This document shows, one piece after another, positions 1 through 6,902 of a stretch of DNA of 9,723 nt. Origin of the DNA: Candidatus Azambacteria bacterium (GTDB lineage Bacteria; Patescibacteriota; Minisyncoccia; GWC2-36-17; M10-OD1-4); NCBI GenBank assembly GCA_016200995.1, contig JACQDS010000060.1:1-9723 (forward strand), read 5' to 3'. The first letter of the stretch is position 1; the number at the start of each line of letters is the position of its first letter. The translations under genes were made by a program, and so were the position numbers. A model generated the notes under the pieces. The model saw nothing but the letters and a program-made list of their open reading frames with translations, was not told the origin of the DNA and did no database searches.

Positions 1-1014
1 CCTGGAACTACATATCATTATCAGTTAAGAAGCAAAGCGCTTGTCGGCGGAACCGGAAGGTCAAGGGACTTTACATTCACCACAAAAGCCGAAGCCGGAA
101 TATCTGATCTTGAGATCAAAAATATCACCATAAACTCTGCGGAATTGACCTGGAAAACATCCGTTCCGGCATCCACAAGAGTTGAGTATGGTCTGACAAG
201 CCAATACACCGATACAAGGTCTGACGACGCTTTCAATACGACGCACTTGGTTAAATTGACGAAATTGAACCCGGGAACGCTTTACAGGTTCAGAGTGGGC
301 GGAATTGATTCAACAAAGAAGGAATTTTTCTCGCCAAACCTGACATTCACCACCGACGCTTTGCCAAGCTTGATAGATGTTAAGATAGACGGAGTCACGG
401 AAAAGAGCGCCAATGTCTCTTGGACAACCGACTTGGTGTCCGACTCAACAGTTTACTACACAAACACAAAGACGAACCAGACAAATAAATTCGGAGGTAA
501 GGAATTTGTCAGAAATCATGAGGTCAAACTTGACTCTCTTGAGGAAGGCATCACTTATGTTCTGAAAGTCGCTTCAACGGATGAAAAAGGCAATACGGTG
601 GAAAGCTCCGAGTATACATTTACCACCTCAAAGGATGTTCAGCCACCTCTGATCTCAAATGTTAAAACTCAAAGCGCGCTCTTTGGAAAGGATAGAGTTC
701 AGACCATCATATCTTGGACGACAAGCGAACCGGCTACCGACCAGCTTTTCTATCAGGAAGGTCTTGTGAAAGGAGCGCCGGAAACTGCAACCCGCAGATC
801 GGACGGATACACGACAAATCATACGGTTGTCCTGACGAAGTTTAAGCCTGGCAATATCTACAAGTTCAGGATTGAAGCTCTTGATCCTTCCGGCAATGCA
901 ACAAAATCCCAAGACTTTACGATCTTGACGCCTCAAGAAGAGGCCACCGTCTTTGATCTTATCATCACGAACTTCAAAGATGTCTTTAAGTGGACAGGTC
1001 AGATAAATAAGTAG
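1..1014 (+). CDS. Fibronectin type III repeat protein, 3' part (5' end outside window)
   Basis: The frame is open from the first base to the TAG at 1012-1014, giving 337 residues, so the gene begins outside the window. It contains the end of one FN3-like domain (residues 1-28) and three more: about 34-118, 122-209 and 215-310. Each has a beta-strand with Trp (W51, W141, W239) in the pattern W-x-T, then a strand like VEYG, VYYT or LFYQ, then L-x-PG/EG-x-x-Y-x-(F/L)-(R/K)-V/I and a closing TFTT-type strand. This resembles the FN3 domains of extracellular enzymes and surface adhesins. The C-terminal 27 residues are amphipathic, with no membrane anchor or LPXTG signal. The role is probably extracellular or cell-surface binding; any catalytic or signal region would lie upstream. 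Third codon positions look richer in C/G than in the genes downstream, which could mean high expression. A terminator follows directly, so this is the last gene of its unit. The FN3 call is firm, the function unknown. Confidence 0.85.
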   Translation, partial: PGTTYHYQLRSKALVGGTGRSRDFTFTTKAEAGISDLEIKNITINSAELTWKTSVPASTRVEYGLTSQYTDTRSDDAFNTTHLVKLTKLNPGTLYRFRVGGIDSTKKEFFSPNLTFTTDALPSLIDVKIDGVTEKSANVSWTTDLVSDSTVYYTNTKTNQTNKFGGKEFVRNHEVKLDSLEEGITYVLKVASTDEKGNTVESSEYTFTTSKDVQPPLISNVKTQSALFGKDRVQTIISWTTSEPATDQLFYQEGLVKGAPETATRRSDGYTTNHTVVLTKFKPGNIYKFRIEALDPSGNATKSQDFTILTPQEEATVFDLIITNFKDVFKWTGQINK

Positions 1015-1024
1015 GCGATCTTTT

Positions 1025-1058
1025 AAAATCCCCAAACGCTTAAGCGTTTGGGGATTTT
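1025..1058 (+). terminator. Intrinsic (rho-independent) terminator
   Basis: A perfect 34-base palindrome is centred between 1041 and 1042. Its core CCCCAAACGCTT / AAGCGTTTGGGG is flanked by AAAAT / ATTTT, and the T-run continues to 1060. It starts 11 bases after the stop of the FN3 gene. The A-run on the 5' side mirrors the T-run, so the hairpin could also stop transcription on the minus strand. Confidence 0.93.
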
Positions 1059-1063
1059 TTATT

Positions 1064-1091
1064 TTGAATTTTTTGTTTAAAAGGTTATAAT
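1064..1091 (+). promoter_or_regulatory. Sigma-70-type promoter for the ABC transporter unit
   Basis: A perfect TATAAT -10 box lies at 1086-1091, and TTGAAT (4 of 6 to TTGACA) at 1064-1069, with a 16-base spacer. The predicted start of transcription is near 1098, leaving an AT-rich leader of about 57 bases before the ATG at 1155. It sits just after the terminator of the preceding gene, where a new promoter is expected. Confidence 0.7.
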
Positions 1092-1154
1092 ATATATGTA
1101 TTTATTTTTTTGGAAAAATAGATAATTTGGTTTTTTATATTTTTAAAATTTTGT

Positions 1155-2420
1155 ATGGAGGAAAAAATAATTGAAGTGGAAAATTTATCTTTGGTTTATA
1201 ACATAGGCACCTCCGCAGAGACCCTGGCTCTTAAAAATATCAGTCTGAACATAAAAAAGGAGGAGTATGTTATACTTTTCGGTCCTTCCGGATGCGGAAA
1301 ATCAACTTTGCTATATACCGTTGCCGGCCTTATGAGGCCTACCAGCGGAAGTATTTTGATACAGAATAGAGACATTACAAAAATGTCTTCTTATGATATT
1401 GCCGTTTTGCACAGGAGGGACATGGGGATCGTTTTCCAGTCGTTTAATTTAATACCAACCATCAATATTTTGGATAATGTGGCTTTGCCTTTGACCTGGC
1501 GCGGAGTGCCGAAGAAAATAAGAGATTCTATCGCAAGAAAGCTTTTAAAAAGATTCGGTCTTGAAGGTCAGGAACCCAAGCTTCCGCAAGAGATGTCTGG
1601 AGGTCAGCAGCAAAGAGCGGCGATCGCAAGATCGCTGATAAATAATGCGCCGATAATCATCGCCGACGAGCCGGTGGGAAATTTGGATTCAAAAGCGTCC
1701 AAGGTGGTTTTGGGCATATTGGATGATCTGCACATAAAAGAAAAAAAGACAATTATTTTGGTCACTCATGATGCTTCTTTGTTTTCTCAGGCGGACAGAA
1801 TAATTTTTTTAAAAGACGGTGAAGTGGTGAAGGAGCAGATCAATACTAGGTTAAAAACCATATCCGGGGAGGTTAAGCCTGTGACAGATGAGGATGTGAG
1901 GCATCAGAACAATATTGATTTTGCCACCGCGTTGTCTGATTATTTTTTGACTTTAAGCGAACTGCATTTGATAGATAATTTGAAAAAAACAATCGTTGAC
2001 AGGCTTGAGAATAAGCTGACCGACATGGCTTTTGAGGAGATATTGGCAAGGCCTTTCAGGGACGGCGGAATAGGGATGGATGCGAAAAGAGTGGGGGAGA
2101 TGAAGCGCAGAATTTCTTTAATAATGTATGAAGCGCAGATTTTAAGAAGCAAGCCGGAAGAAGATGCCAAACATTCAAGGCTTTCTTTGGAGGTTGGAGA
2201 GCTAAGAAAATACATTTTGGAGGATTTTGACAAGAAGCTTTCTTTTTTACAGATAAAAACTCTTGAAGAAACGATTGGCAGTCTTGTTAGGGGAGCGATA
2301 GACGAAGAGCAGTTTAAAAAACTTGTCGTATTGCCGGAGGTGCAGGGCGGTGTCGGGCTAGGTTCGGCCGATGCGTTTTTATTTATTTCAAAACTAGACC
2401 TGGTTTTGAAGTTAAAATAA
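1155..2420 (+). CDS. ABC transporter ATP-binding protein, MacB/LolD/FtsE class, with long C-terminal extension
   Basis: This is the cytoplasmic ATPase that powers the permease encoded next. Residues 5-228 form a complete ABC nucleotide-binding domain: Walker A GPSGCGKST (43-51), Q-loop Q95, signature MSGGQQQR (147-154), Walker B IIIADEP (167-173, catalytic E172), D-loop GNLD (175-178) and switch H205. MacB/LolD-class ATPases usually stop near 220-230 residues. This one continues to 421. The extra ~190 residues are charged and predicted helical, and contain an ungapped internal duplication: residues 273-323 align with 367-417 at an offset of 94, with F293/F387, P300/P394, GG 304-305/398-399 and G307/G401 all matching. 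The ATG at 1155 is chosen because the family fold starts at once (IIEVENLSLVY); there is no SD before it. It lies 6 bases before the permease gene, so the two are co-transcribed. The substrate cannot be told. The ATPase call is very firm; the tail is unrecognised. Confidence 0.95.
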   Translation: MEEKIIEVENLSLVYNIGTSAETLALKNISLNIKKEEYVILFGPSGCGKSTLLYTVAGLMRPTSGSILIQNRDITKMSSYDIAVLHRRDMGIVFQSFNLIPTINILDNVALPLTWRGVPKKIRDSIARKLLKRFGLEGQEPKLPQEMSGGQQQRAAIARSLINNAPIIIADEPVGNLDSKASKVVLGILDDLHIKEKKTIILVTHDASLFSQADRIIFLKDGEVVKEQINTRLKTISGEVKPVTDEDVRHQNNIDFATALSDYFLTLSELHLIDNLKKTIVDRLENKLTDMAFEEILARPFRDGGIGMDAKRVGEMKRRISLIMYEAQILRSKPEEDAKHSRLSLEVGELRKYILEDFDKKLSFLQIKTLEETIGSLVRGAIDEEQFKKLVVLPEVQGGVGLGSADAFLFISKLDLVLKLK

Positions 2421-2426
2421 TATTTT

Positions 2427-4526
2427 ATGAATTATAAAAAGCAATTGGAAAAATATATAAAAGAGACTCAAAAGAGCGGTTTTTCCGTTGCTGAAATAAC
2501 GAAAGCGCTTGTTGATGCCGGATGGAAAAAGGATCAAATAGACTCGGCTTTTGAAGGAGTAGCTAAAAAAAGATCAAAATTTTTTGAAAATATCGCAATT
2601 TTATTTAAAAAGCCGGAGAAGAAAGAATTTAAAAAAGCTGGCGGAGTAAAAAAAGGTATGGAGATCGCTCCGTATCATCATCCTGACTTGATGGCGATTG
2701 TAAAAAAAGCCGAAAAAAAACCGGAACCCGTTAAAAAAGAAGTTCAAAAAATGCCTATCATCGCCAAAAAAGAGCCGATCAAAAAAGATGAAGGAGTGGC
2801 AAAGGGCAAAGAATTAATGCTTTATGAAAAGCATGACATTTTGGCTGTCGGCGCCAAAAAATACAAAAAGGTAGAATACAAAAAAGAAGGTCCGAAGTTT
2901 GACAAAAAAGCGTTTTTTGCAAAATTAAACAAAGTCTTGTTTGCTGTTTTATTGTTTTTCCCGAAAATTATTTTGCGGATATTGCGCGAGATAAAAGAGA
3001 TCTTAAGGGACGATGTTTTGTTTGTTAAAAATGCAAGCAAAAAGATAGCCAGAAGGTCCATCATTGAATTTGAGCTTGTGAAAAAAGAGAAGGATATCGC
3101 AAGGGAAGATCTCCATCTTTTTTGGCATTATATTATAAACTTCATTGAGTATTTATTCGGATTTGTTGAAAAGTCCGCGCTTGCCATCATTAAGATCTTG
3201 ATGACGCCTTTTGCTGTCGTCAGCATATTGTTTTCAAAATTCATAAAAAAGAAGATTGACTCTGAGGCGCCAAAGCCGGTAGGAGAGAAGGCGAAATATG
3301 ATTCTGTAGCAGTCTCAAAAATGCAATTTCTTGAGCATATTTCCGTGACGGATATTTTGAGGCTTTCAAGAAGAATGTTTGAAACAAGAAGATTGAGGAC
3401 ATTTTTGACAATTTTGGGCATGGGTGTCGGCATCGGCGCCATACTCTTTTTGGTTTCTTTGGGATACGGGCTTCAAAATGTTCTTTTTGAGAGGATCACC
3501 ACGGAAGACGCCTTGCTAACGCTCGATGCTTACACCCCAACAGACGCAGTCATTAATTTGGATGATGAGATGATCAAAAAAATAGAGTCTTTCAATGGAG
3601 TCAGCAAAGTCGGCAAGATGGCCAATGTTGATGGCGGAATTTCAATAGGAGATGTTTCGGTTGTTTCTACTATAAATATTCTGGATGAGAATTTTAAATC
3701 CATGATAGGGGAGAGATTTGTAGCCGGTGATTTTGACGGGACCGACGGAGTGGTTATCTCCGCCGCGGCCGCAAGGCTTTTGAATTTTGACGATCCAAAA
3801 AAAGCCATAGGCAATGATGTCAGCATATTCCTTTTGGTTCCAAATCCGGAACAGAAGGATCTTGTAAATACGGTCAATATTGAAAAAAAATACAAACTTG
3901 TTGGAGTGACGGAGGATGCTGTGAACAGCTTGGCATACTTTCCGATAGAAGAAATAAAAAACACAAAATTGCCGAACTATTCGCAGATAAAGATCCGCGC
4001 GGAAAATTCGGATATGATAAATCCTTTAAAAGAGCAGATTGTCTCGCTTGGTTTGCAGGTTGCGGCGATATCTGATACTCTGGAACAGGCAAAGAAGATA
4101 TTCGGAATAGCAAGAATAATACTTGGAATTTTCGGAATAGTCACGCTGATAGTTTCCGCGATAGGAATGCTAAACACGATGACGATCGCCCTTCTTGAAA
4201 GAACGCAGGAAGTCGGTATAATGAAGTCGATCGGCGCTTCAAATTTGGATGTCTGGAAGCTCTTTTTGTCGGAATCAATGATAATGGGATTTTTGGGAGG
4301 TTTGGGCGGGGTGGCGATGGGTTATGGAGTTTCGGAGGCGGTCAAGTACGGCATCAACCTTCTGGCAAAAGCTTTTGGCGGGCAAGCTTTGAATCTTTTC
4401 CAGCAGCCGGTTTGGTTTGTCGTTACCATAGTTGTTTTTTCAGCAGTGATAGGCTTTGTCACCGGGCTTATGCCGGCTATGAGAGCGGCAAGGCTTGATC
4501 CCTTGATGGCGCTTAAGGGGCAGTAG
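2427..4526 (+). CDS. ABC transporter permease, MacB/FtsX fold, with ~300-residue N-terminal extension
   Basis: This is the membrane half of the ABC system, and partner of the ATPase 6 bases upstream. The C-terminal ~390 residues have the MacB/FtsX plan. TM1 lies near 326-350, preceded by ETRRLRTFLTILGM, and an extracytoplasmic domain runs from about 355 to 565. TM2-TM4 lie near 568-592, 613-640 and 663-682. Family hallmarks are GIMKSIGAS (597-605) and P683-x-x-RAARLDPL-x-AL (to 696). The N-terminus is unusual. Residues 1-45 form a short UBA-like helical module (GFSVAEITKALVDAGW, then DQIDSAF) of a type I associate with CPR proteins. Residues 46-160 are very Lys-rich and hold a motif present twice (76-98 and 126-148). 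Residues 163-194 and 229-276 include hydrophobic or amphipathic stretches not part of the four-TM plan. MacB-type proteins export peptides, toxins or lipoproteins or act as mechanotransmitters; no substrate can be chosen here, and no membrane-fusion partner is present. The start has no SD. Confidence 0.92.
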   Translation: MNYKKQLEKYIKETQKSGFSVAEITKALVDAGWKKDQIDSAFEGVAKKRSKFFENIAILFKKPEKKEFKKAGGVKKGMEIAPYHHPDLMAIVKKAEKKPEPVKKEVQKMPIIAKKEPIKKDEGVAKGKELMLYEKHDILAVGAKKYKKVEYKKEGPKFDKKAFFAKLNKVLFAVLLFFPKIILRILREIKEILRDDVLFVKNASKKIARRSIIEFELVKKEKDIAREDLHLFWHYIINFIEYLFGFVEKSALAIIKILMTPFAVVSILFSKFIKKKIDSEAPKPVGEKAKYDSVAVSKMQFLEHISVTDILRLSRRMFETRRLRTFLTILGMGVGIGAILFLVSLGYGLQNVLFERITTEDALLTLDAYTPTDAVINLDDEMIKKIESFNGVSKVGKMANVDGGISIGDVSVVSTINILDENFKSMIGERFVAGDFDGTDGVVISAAAARLLNFDDPKKAIGNDVSIFLLVPNPEQKDLVNTVNIEKKYKLVGVTEDAVNSLAYFPIEEIKNTKLPNYSQIKIRAENSDMINPLKEQIVSLGLQVAAISDTLEQAKKIFGIARIILGIFGIVTLIVSAIGMLNTMTIALLERTQEVGIMKSIGASNLDVWKLFLSESMIMGFLGGLGGVAMGYGVSEAVKYGINLLAKAFGGQALNLFQQPVWFVVTIVVFSAVIGFVTGLMPAMRAARLDPLMALKGQ

Positions 4527-4556
4527 AGGCTAATAATAAATTTAAAAATATTTTCT

Positions 4557-5861
4557 ATGATAGATATAAAACTTGTAAGAGATGATCTGGAAAAAGTAAA
4601 AAATGGACTTGCGAAAAAAGGCGTTAAGCCGACGGATGTTGAGCATGTTTTTGATCTGGATAAAAAATACAGAGATATTTTGCGCGCGCTTGAAGGTGAT
4701 AAGGCGGAGCAAAACAGAATTTCCGAAAGCATCTCCTCAACAAAAGACAATGACGAGAGAAATAAAATGATAAATAATGTCCAGACTCTCAAAGCAGAGG
4801 TCAAGGAATACGAAAGAAAGCTTGAAGGAGTTGAGCCGGAGCTTAAGAAGGCTTTGAACGCCTTGCCGAATATTCCATTTGATGATGTTTTGGTTGGCGC
4901 CTCGGACGCTGATAATAAAGTTTTAAAAGTTGAGGGCGAAATTCCGAAATTTGATTTCCCTGTCCGCGATCATATGGAGATAGGGGAAAGCTTGGACTTA
5001 ATAGATACGAAACAGGCCTCTTTGGTTTCCGGAGCGAGATTTTTTTATTTGAAAAACGAAGCGGTTTTATTGGAGTTTGCTTTGGTTCAGTTTGCTTTGG
5101 AATTTTTAACGCAGAACGGCTTTACGCCGGTCGTGCCTCCGGTGATGATCAAGCCGGAGATGTATATGAGAATGGGGAGACTTCTTGGCGGACAGGAAGA
5201 GGAGAGGTATAATCTCCCAAATGATGATATGTTTTTAGTTGGAAGCGCGGAGCACACTATCGGGCCGTTGCACGCTGATCATATTTTTACAGAAAAAGAT
5301 CTCCCAAAAAGATATGTCGGGTTTTCAACTTGCTTCAGAAGAGAGGCCGGCTCTTACGGCAAGGATACAAAAGGCATTTTAAGAACTCATCAGTTTGATA
5401 AGGTTGAGATGTTTGCCTTTGCAAAGCCTGAAGACTCCGAAGATGAACATAAATTTTTGCTTTCAATGCAGGAAAATATGATGAGTCAGCTTAAGCTGCC
5501 GTATCAAGTGGTGGGGGTTTGCGCCGGCGATATGGGCTTTACGGATGCAAGGCAGTTTGACATAGAGACTTGGATGCCAAGCCAAGGAAAATACAGAGCG
5601 ACACAATCCTGCTCAAACACAACGGACTTTCAAGCAAGAGGGATAAACGCAAGATATAAAAACAAAGAAACCGGAAAAAATGAGTTTGTTCATATGCTTA
5701 ATGCCACCGGTTTTGCCATAGGCAGGATGTTGATCGCCATATTGGAAAATAACCAAAAAAAGGATGGCTCGGTGATGGTGCCGCAAGTTCTTCAAAAATA
5801 TCTCGGCAAAGATCTGAAAAAATATTTCATTTTCAGGAATGGAAACCATGAAAGAAGCTGA
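4557..5861 (+). CDS. serS: Seryl-tRNA synthetase
   Basis: It charges tRNA-Ser with serine using ATP in the cytoplasm. At 434 residues it has the usual bacterial length. The N-terminus (MIDIKLVRDDLEKVKNGLAKKG) is typical and fixes the start at 4557. Residues 1 to about 105 form the long antiparallel coiled coil that holds the tRNA arm. The class II core follows: motif 1 region around TPVVPPVMIK, motif 2 FRREAGSYGKDTKG starting at F260 with R262, and motif 3 ending in NATGFAIGRMLIAILEN (382-398, with R390). The serine-binding T-x-E motif is S230-A-E232 here, a conservative change. The C-terminus (GKDLKKYFIF and 8 more residues) seems slightly long. The stop is TGA, inside the next gene (14-23 base overlap), which suggests translational coupling. 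The 30-base gap to the permease has no terminator, so read-through from the ABC operon is likely. No SD precedes the ATG. Confidence 0.97.
   Translation: MIDIKLVRDDLEKVKNGLAKKGVKPTDVEHVFDLDKKYRDILRALEGDKAEQNRISESISSTKDNDERNKMINNVQTLKAEVKEYERKLEGVEPELKKALNALPNIPFDDVLVGASDADNKVLKVEGEIPKFDFPVRDHMEIGESLDLIDTKQASLVSGARFFYLKNEAVLLEFALVQFALEFLTQNGFTPVVPPVMIKPEMYMRMGRLLGGQEEERYNLPNDDMFLVGSAEHTIGPLHADHIFTEKDLPKRYVGFSTCFRREAGSYGKDTKGILRTHQFDKVEMFAFAKPEDSEDEHKFLLSMQENMMSQLKLPYQVVGVCAGDMGFTDARQFDIETWMPSQGKYRATQSCSNTTDFQARGINARYKNKETGKNEFVHMLNATGFAIGRMLIAILENNQKKDGSVMVPQVLQKYLGKDLKKYFIFRNGNHERS
5835..5838 (+). promoter_or_regulatory. Possible ribosome binding site (AGGA) for the FtsQ-like gene
   Basis: AGGA inside the 3' end of serS lies 9 bases before the ATG at 5848 and directly abuts the ATG at 5839. 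If it is used, the start is 5848, giving 230 residues, rather than 5839. It is notable because the other genes in the window have no SD-like sequence before their starts. Confidence 0.35.
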
Positions 5862-6540
5862 TCTGAAGGATATTTACCAAAAATACTCCGGAGAAAAAGC
5901 CGGTATTTTTTTTGACAGAAAAAATATATTTGTTTTTTCATCTGATGATCTTTCCGGCCTTTTTAAGAGATCTCTTAGAAGGGTGGAGGATGCTTCGGTA
6001 AAAAGAGACTTTCCAAGCTCTTTGAGCGTTGTAGTAAAAGAATATTCTCCTTTGGGTATCGCTTGCGAGAATTTTATGCCAGAAAGCGGTTCAAAATGCT
6101 TTTATTTTAATGAGAATGGCGTTATTTTTGACGTTTCGCCGGCGATCATCAGCGAATTGTTTGTTTTTGTAAAAGACAAAAATTTAAATATTGGGAATTT
6201 TCCATTTCAAAAATATTCAAAAGAACAGGTTGATTTTATTCTGGCATTTAAAAGATATCTTCTTGAAGAATCCGGAGCTTTGGTCGATCATTTTGAGTTC
6301 AAAGATCAATTTAAGGATATAGAAGTTTTTTTAAGATCCGGCGCAAGGATATTTTTAACAGAGGACCAATCGCCAAAAGACCAAGCTCGCGCAACAGCCG
6401 AAATATTAAAAAATAAGATAAAAGGCGATCTTTCAAGTCTTGATTATATAGACCTAAGAATAAAAAACAAAGCGTATTATAAGTTGAAACAAAATGCCGG
6501 ATATAAAACAGGCACCAGCACTGAACCGGACTTACAGTAA
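5839..6540 (+). CDS. FtsQ/DivIB-like POTRA protein without a transmembrane anchor
   Basis: FtsQ-type proteins are bitopic division proteins, with a TM helix followed by POTRA and beta domains outside the membrane. The body fits that plan. RDFPSSLSVVVKEYSP (56-71) matches the POTRA end (FP-x-x-L-x-V-x-V-x-E-x-x-P). YFNENGVIF (89-97) matches the following strand with its DxxGxxF-like turn. Near the end, GARIFLTED (168-176) and YIDLRIKNKAYYK (203-215) match the FtsQ beta-domain close. What is missing is the N-terminal cytoplasmic tail and TM helix: the ATG at 5839 leads straight into the first POTRA helix (ADLKDIYQKY). The frame stays open upstream only to a TGA at 5815-5817, and those codons read KNISFSG, which looks like the first POTRA strand. 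The gene therefore looks 5'-truncated, or starts at a non-ATG codon. It overlaps serS and ends in a polar tail. The FtsQ-like relation is probable; function in division is uncertain. Confidence 0.68.
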   Translation: METMKEADLKDIYQKYSGEKAGIFFDRKNIFVFSSDDLSGLFKRSLRRVEDASVKRDFPSSLSVVVKEYSPLGIACENFMPESGSKCFYFNENGVIFDVSPAIISELFVFVKDKNLNIGNFPFQKYSKEQVDFILAFKRYLLEESGALVDHFEFKDQFKDIEVFLRSGARIFLTEDQSPKDQARATAEILKNKIKGDLSSLDYIDLRIKNKAYYKLKQNAGYKTGTSTEPDLQ

Positions 6541-6551
6541 AGCTTAAATTA

Positions 6552-6576
6552 TGCTATTATATATAAAGCGTATAAT
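6552..6576 (+). promoter_or_regulatory. Possible promoter(s) for the small-protein/ATPase cassette
   Basis: The 55-base gap between the FtsQ-like gene and the next gene holds two -10 candidates: an extended -10 TGCTATTAT at 6552-6560, and a perfect TATAAT at 6571-6576, 20 bases before the ATG at 6596. Neither has a convincing -35. Use of the second would leave a leader of only about 10-15 bases. AT-richness makes chance matches likely. No terminator hairpin is visible in the gap, so read-through from serS is also possible. Confidence 0.4.
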
Positions 6577-6595
6577 TAAAAGATAAACAAAATTT

Positions 6596-6898
6596 ATGTT
6601 TGACGAAAAGTTTATTGAGGATAATCTGGCGAAGGTTTTGGGCATCAGCCACATACCGGAAAACAGAAAAAAAGCCGTTATTGAGGCTATGCAAAAGCAT
6701 ATTCAAAGCCAAGTGGCTGTAAAAGTGATGAGCCAGCTTAATATGAAAGACAAAATGAAGCTAATGCCTTTAATGATAAAAAGAAACCCTGAGGAGATAA
6801 TGAAATTTATGATGGAAAAGGTGCCTGGTTTGCCTGATATTATTCAAAACGAGATAAAAAATTTCAGACCACAGGCTTTACAAATAATTAACAGCTAA
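6596..6898 (+). CDS. Small helical protein of unknown function (possibly DUF5663-like)
   Basis: This 100-residue protein has no signal peptide or membrane segment. It is predicted to be all helix: an N-terminal stretch (FIEDNLAKVLGISHIPENRK), a long helix rich in Gln, Lys and Met (about 24-50), then MPLMIKRNPEEIMKFMMEKVPGLPDIIQNEI. The layout, with a middle acidic or polar helix followed by 'PEEI-x-x-F-x-x-x-KVP-x-x-x-x-II-x-x-EI-x-x-F', resembles from memory small CPR proteins grouped as DUF5663; I could not confirm this. Met content is high (11 of 100). It is followed after 4 bases by the next small gene and then the VirD4-like ATPase, so it is probably co-expressed with them and may be an accessory. 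The start at 6596 follows AATTT with no SD. It is confident as a gene because of length, context and the tight spacing downstream; the function is not known. Confidence 0.78.
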   Translation: MFDEKFIEDNLAKVLGISHIPENRKKAVIEAMQKHIQSQVAVKVMSQLNMKDKMKLMPLMIKRNPEEIMKFMMEKVPGLPDIIQNEIKNFRPQALQIINS

Positions 6899-6902
6899 TT
6901 TT

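Noticed and set aside
655..1035. 126-codon open frame on the minus strand across the end of the FN3 gene
   Set aside because: It lies antisense to a clear FN3 coding frame, covers the terminator, and its product has no recognisable motif.
1158..1170. GGAGG at 1158-1162 as an SD for an ATT start at 1170 of the ABC ATPase
   Set aside because: Spacing would fit, but ATT starts are very rare and the ATG at 1155 gives a natural family N-terminus; the GGAGG is explained by Glu codons.
3530..3964. 144-codon minus-strand open frame within the permease
   Set aside because: It is antisense to the conserved extracytoplasmic domain, and low-complexity Ser/Thr/Ile content indicates a shadow.
4527..4556. 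Separate promoter or terminator between the permease and serS
   Set aside because: Only 30 AT-rich bases with no hairpin and no paired -35/-10.
4322..4804. 160-codon minus-strand open frame over the permease/serS junction
   Set aside because: It is Ser/Leu/Phe-rich as expected from the antisense of Lys/Glu-rich genes, and spans two well-supported genes.
5859..5861. Recoding of TGA as glycine (as in Gracilibacteria/Absconditabacteria)
   Set aside because: Reading through the serS TGA gives only a short meaningless tail before another stop, and all genes are intact under the standard code.
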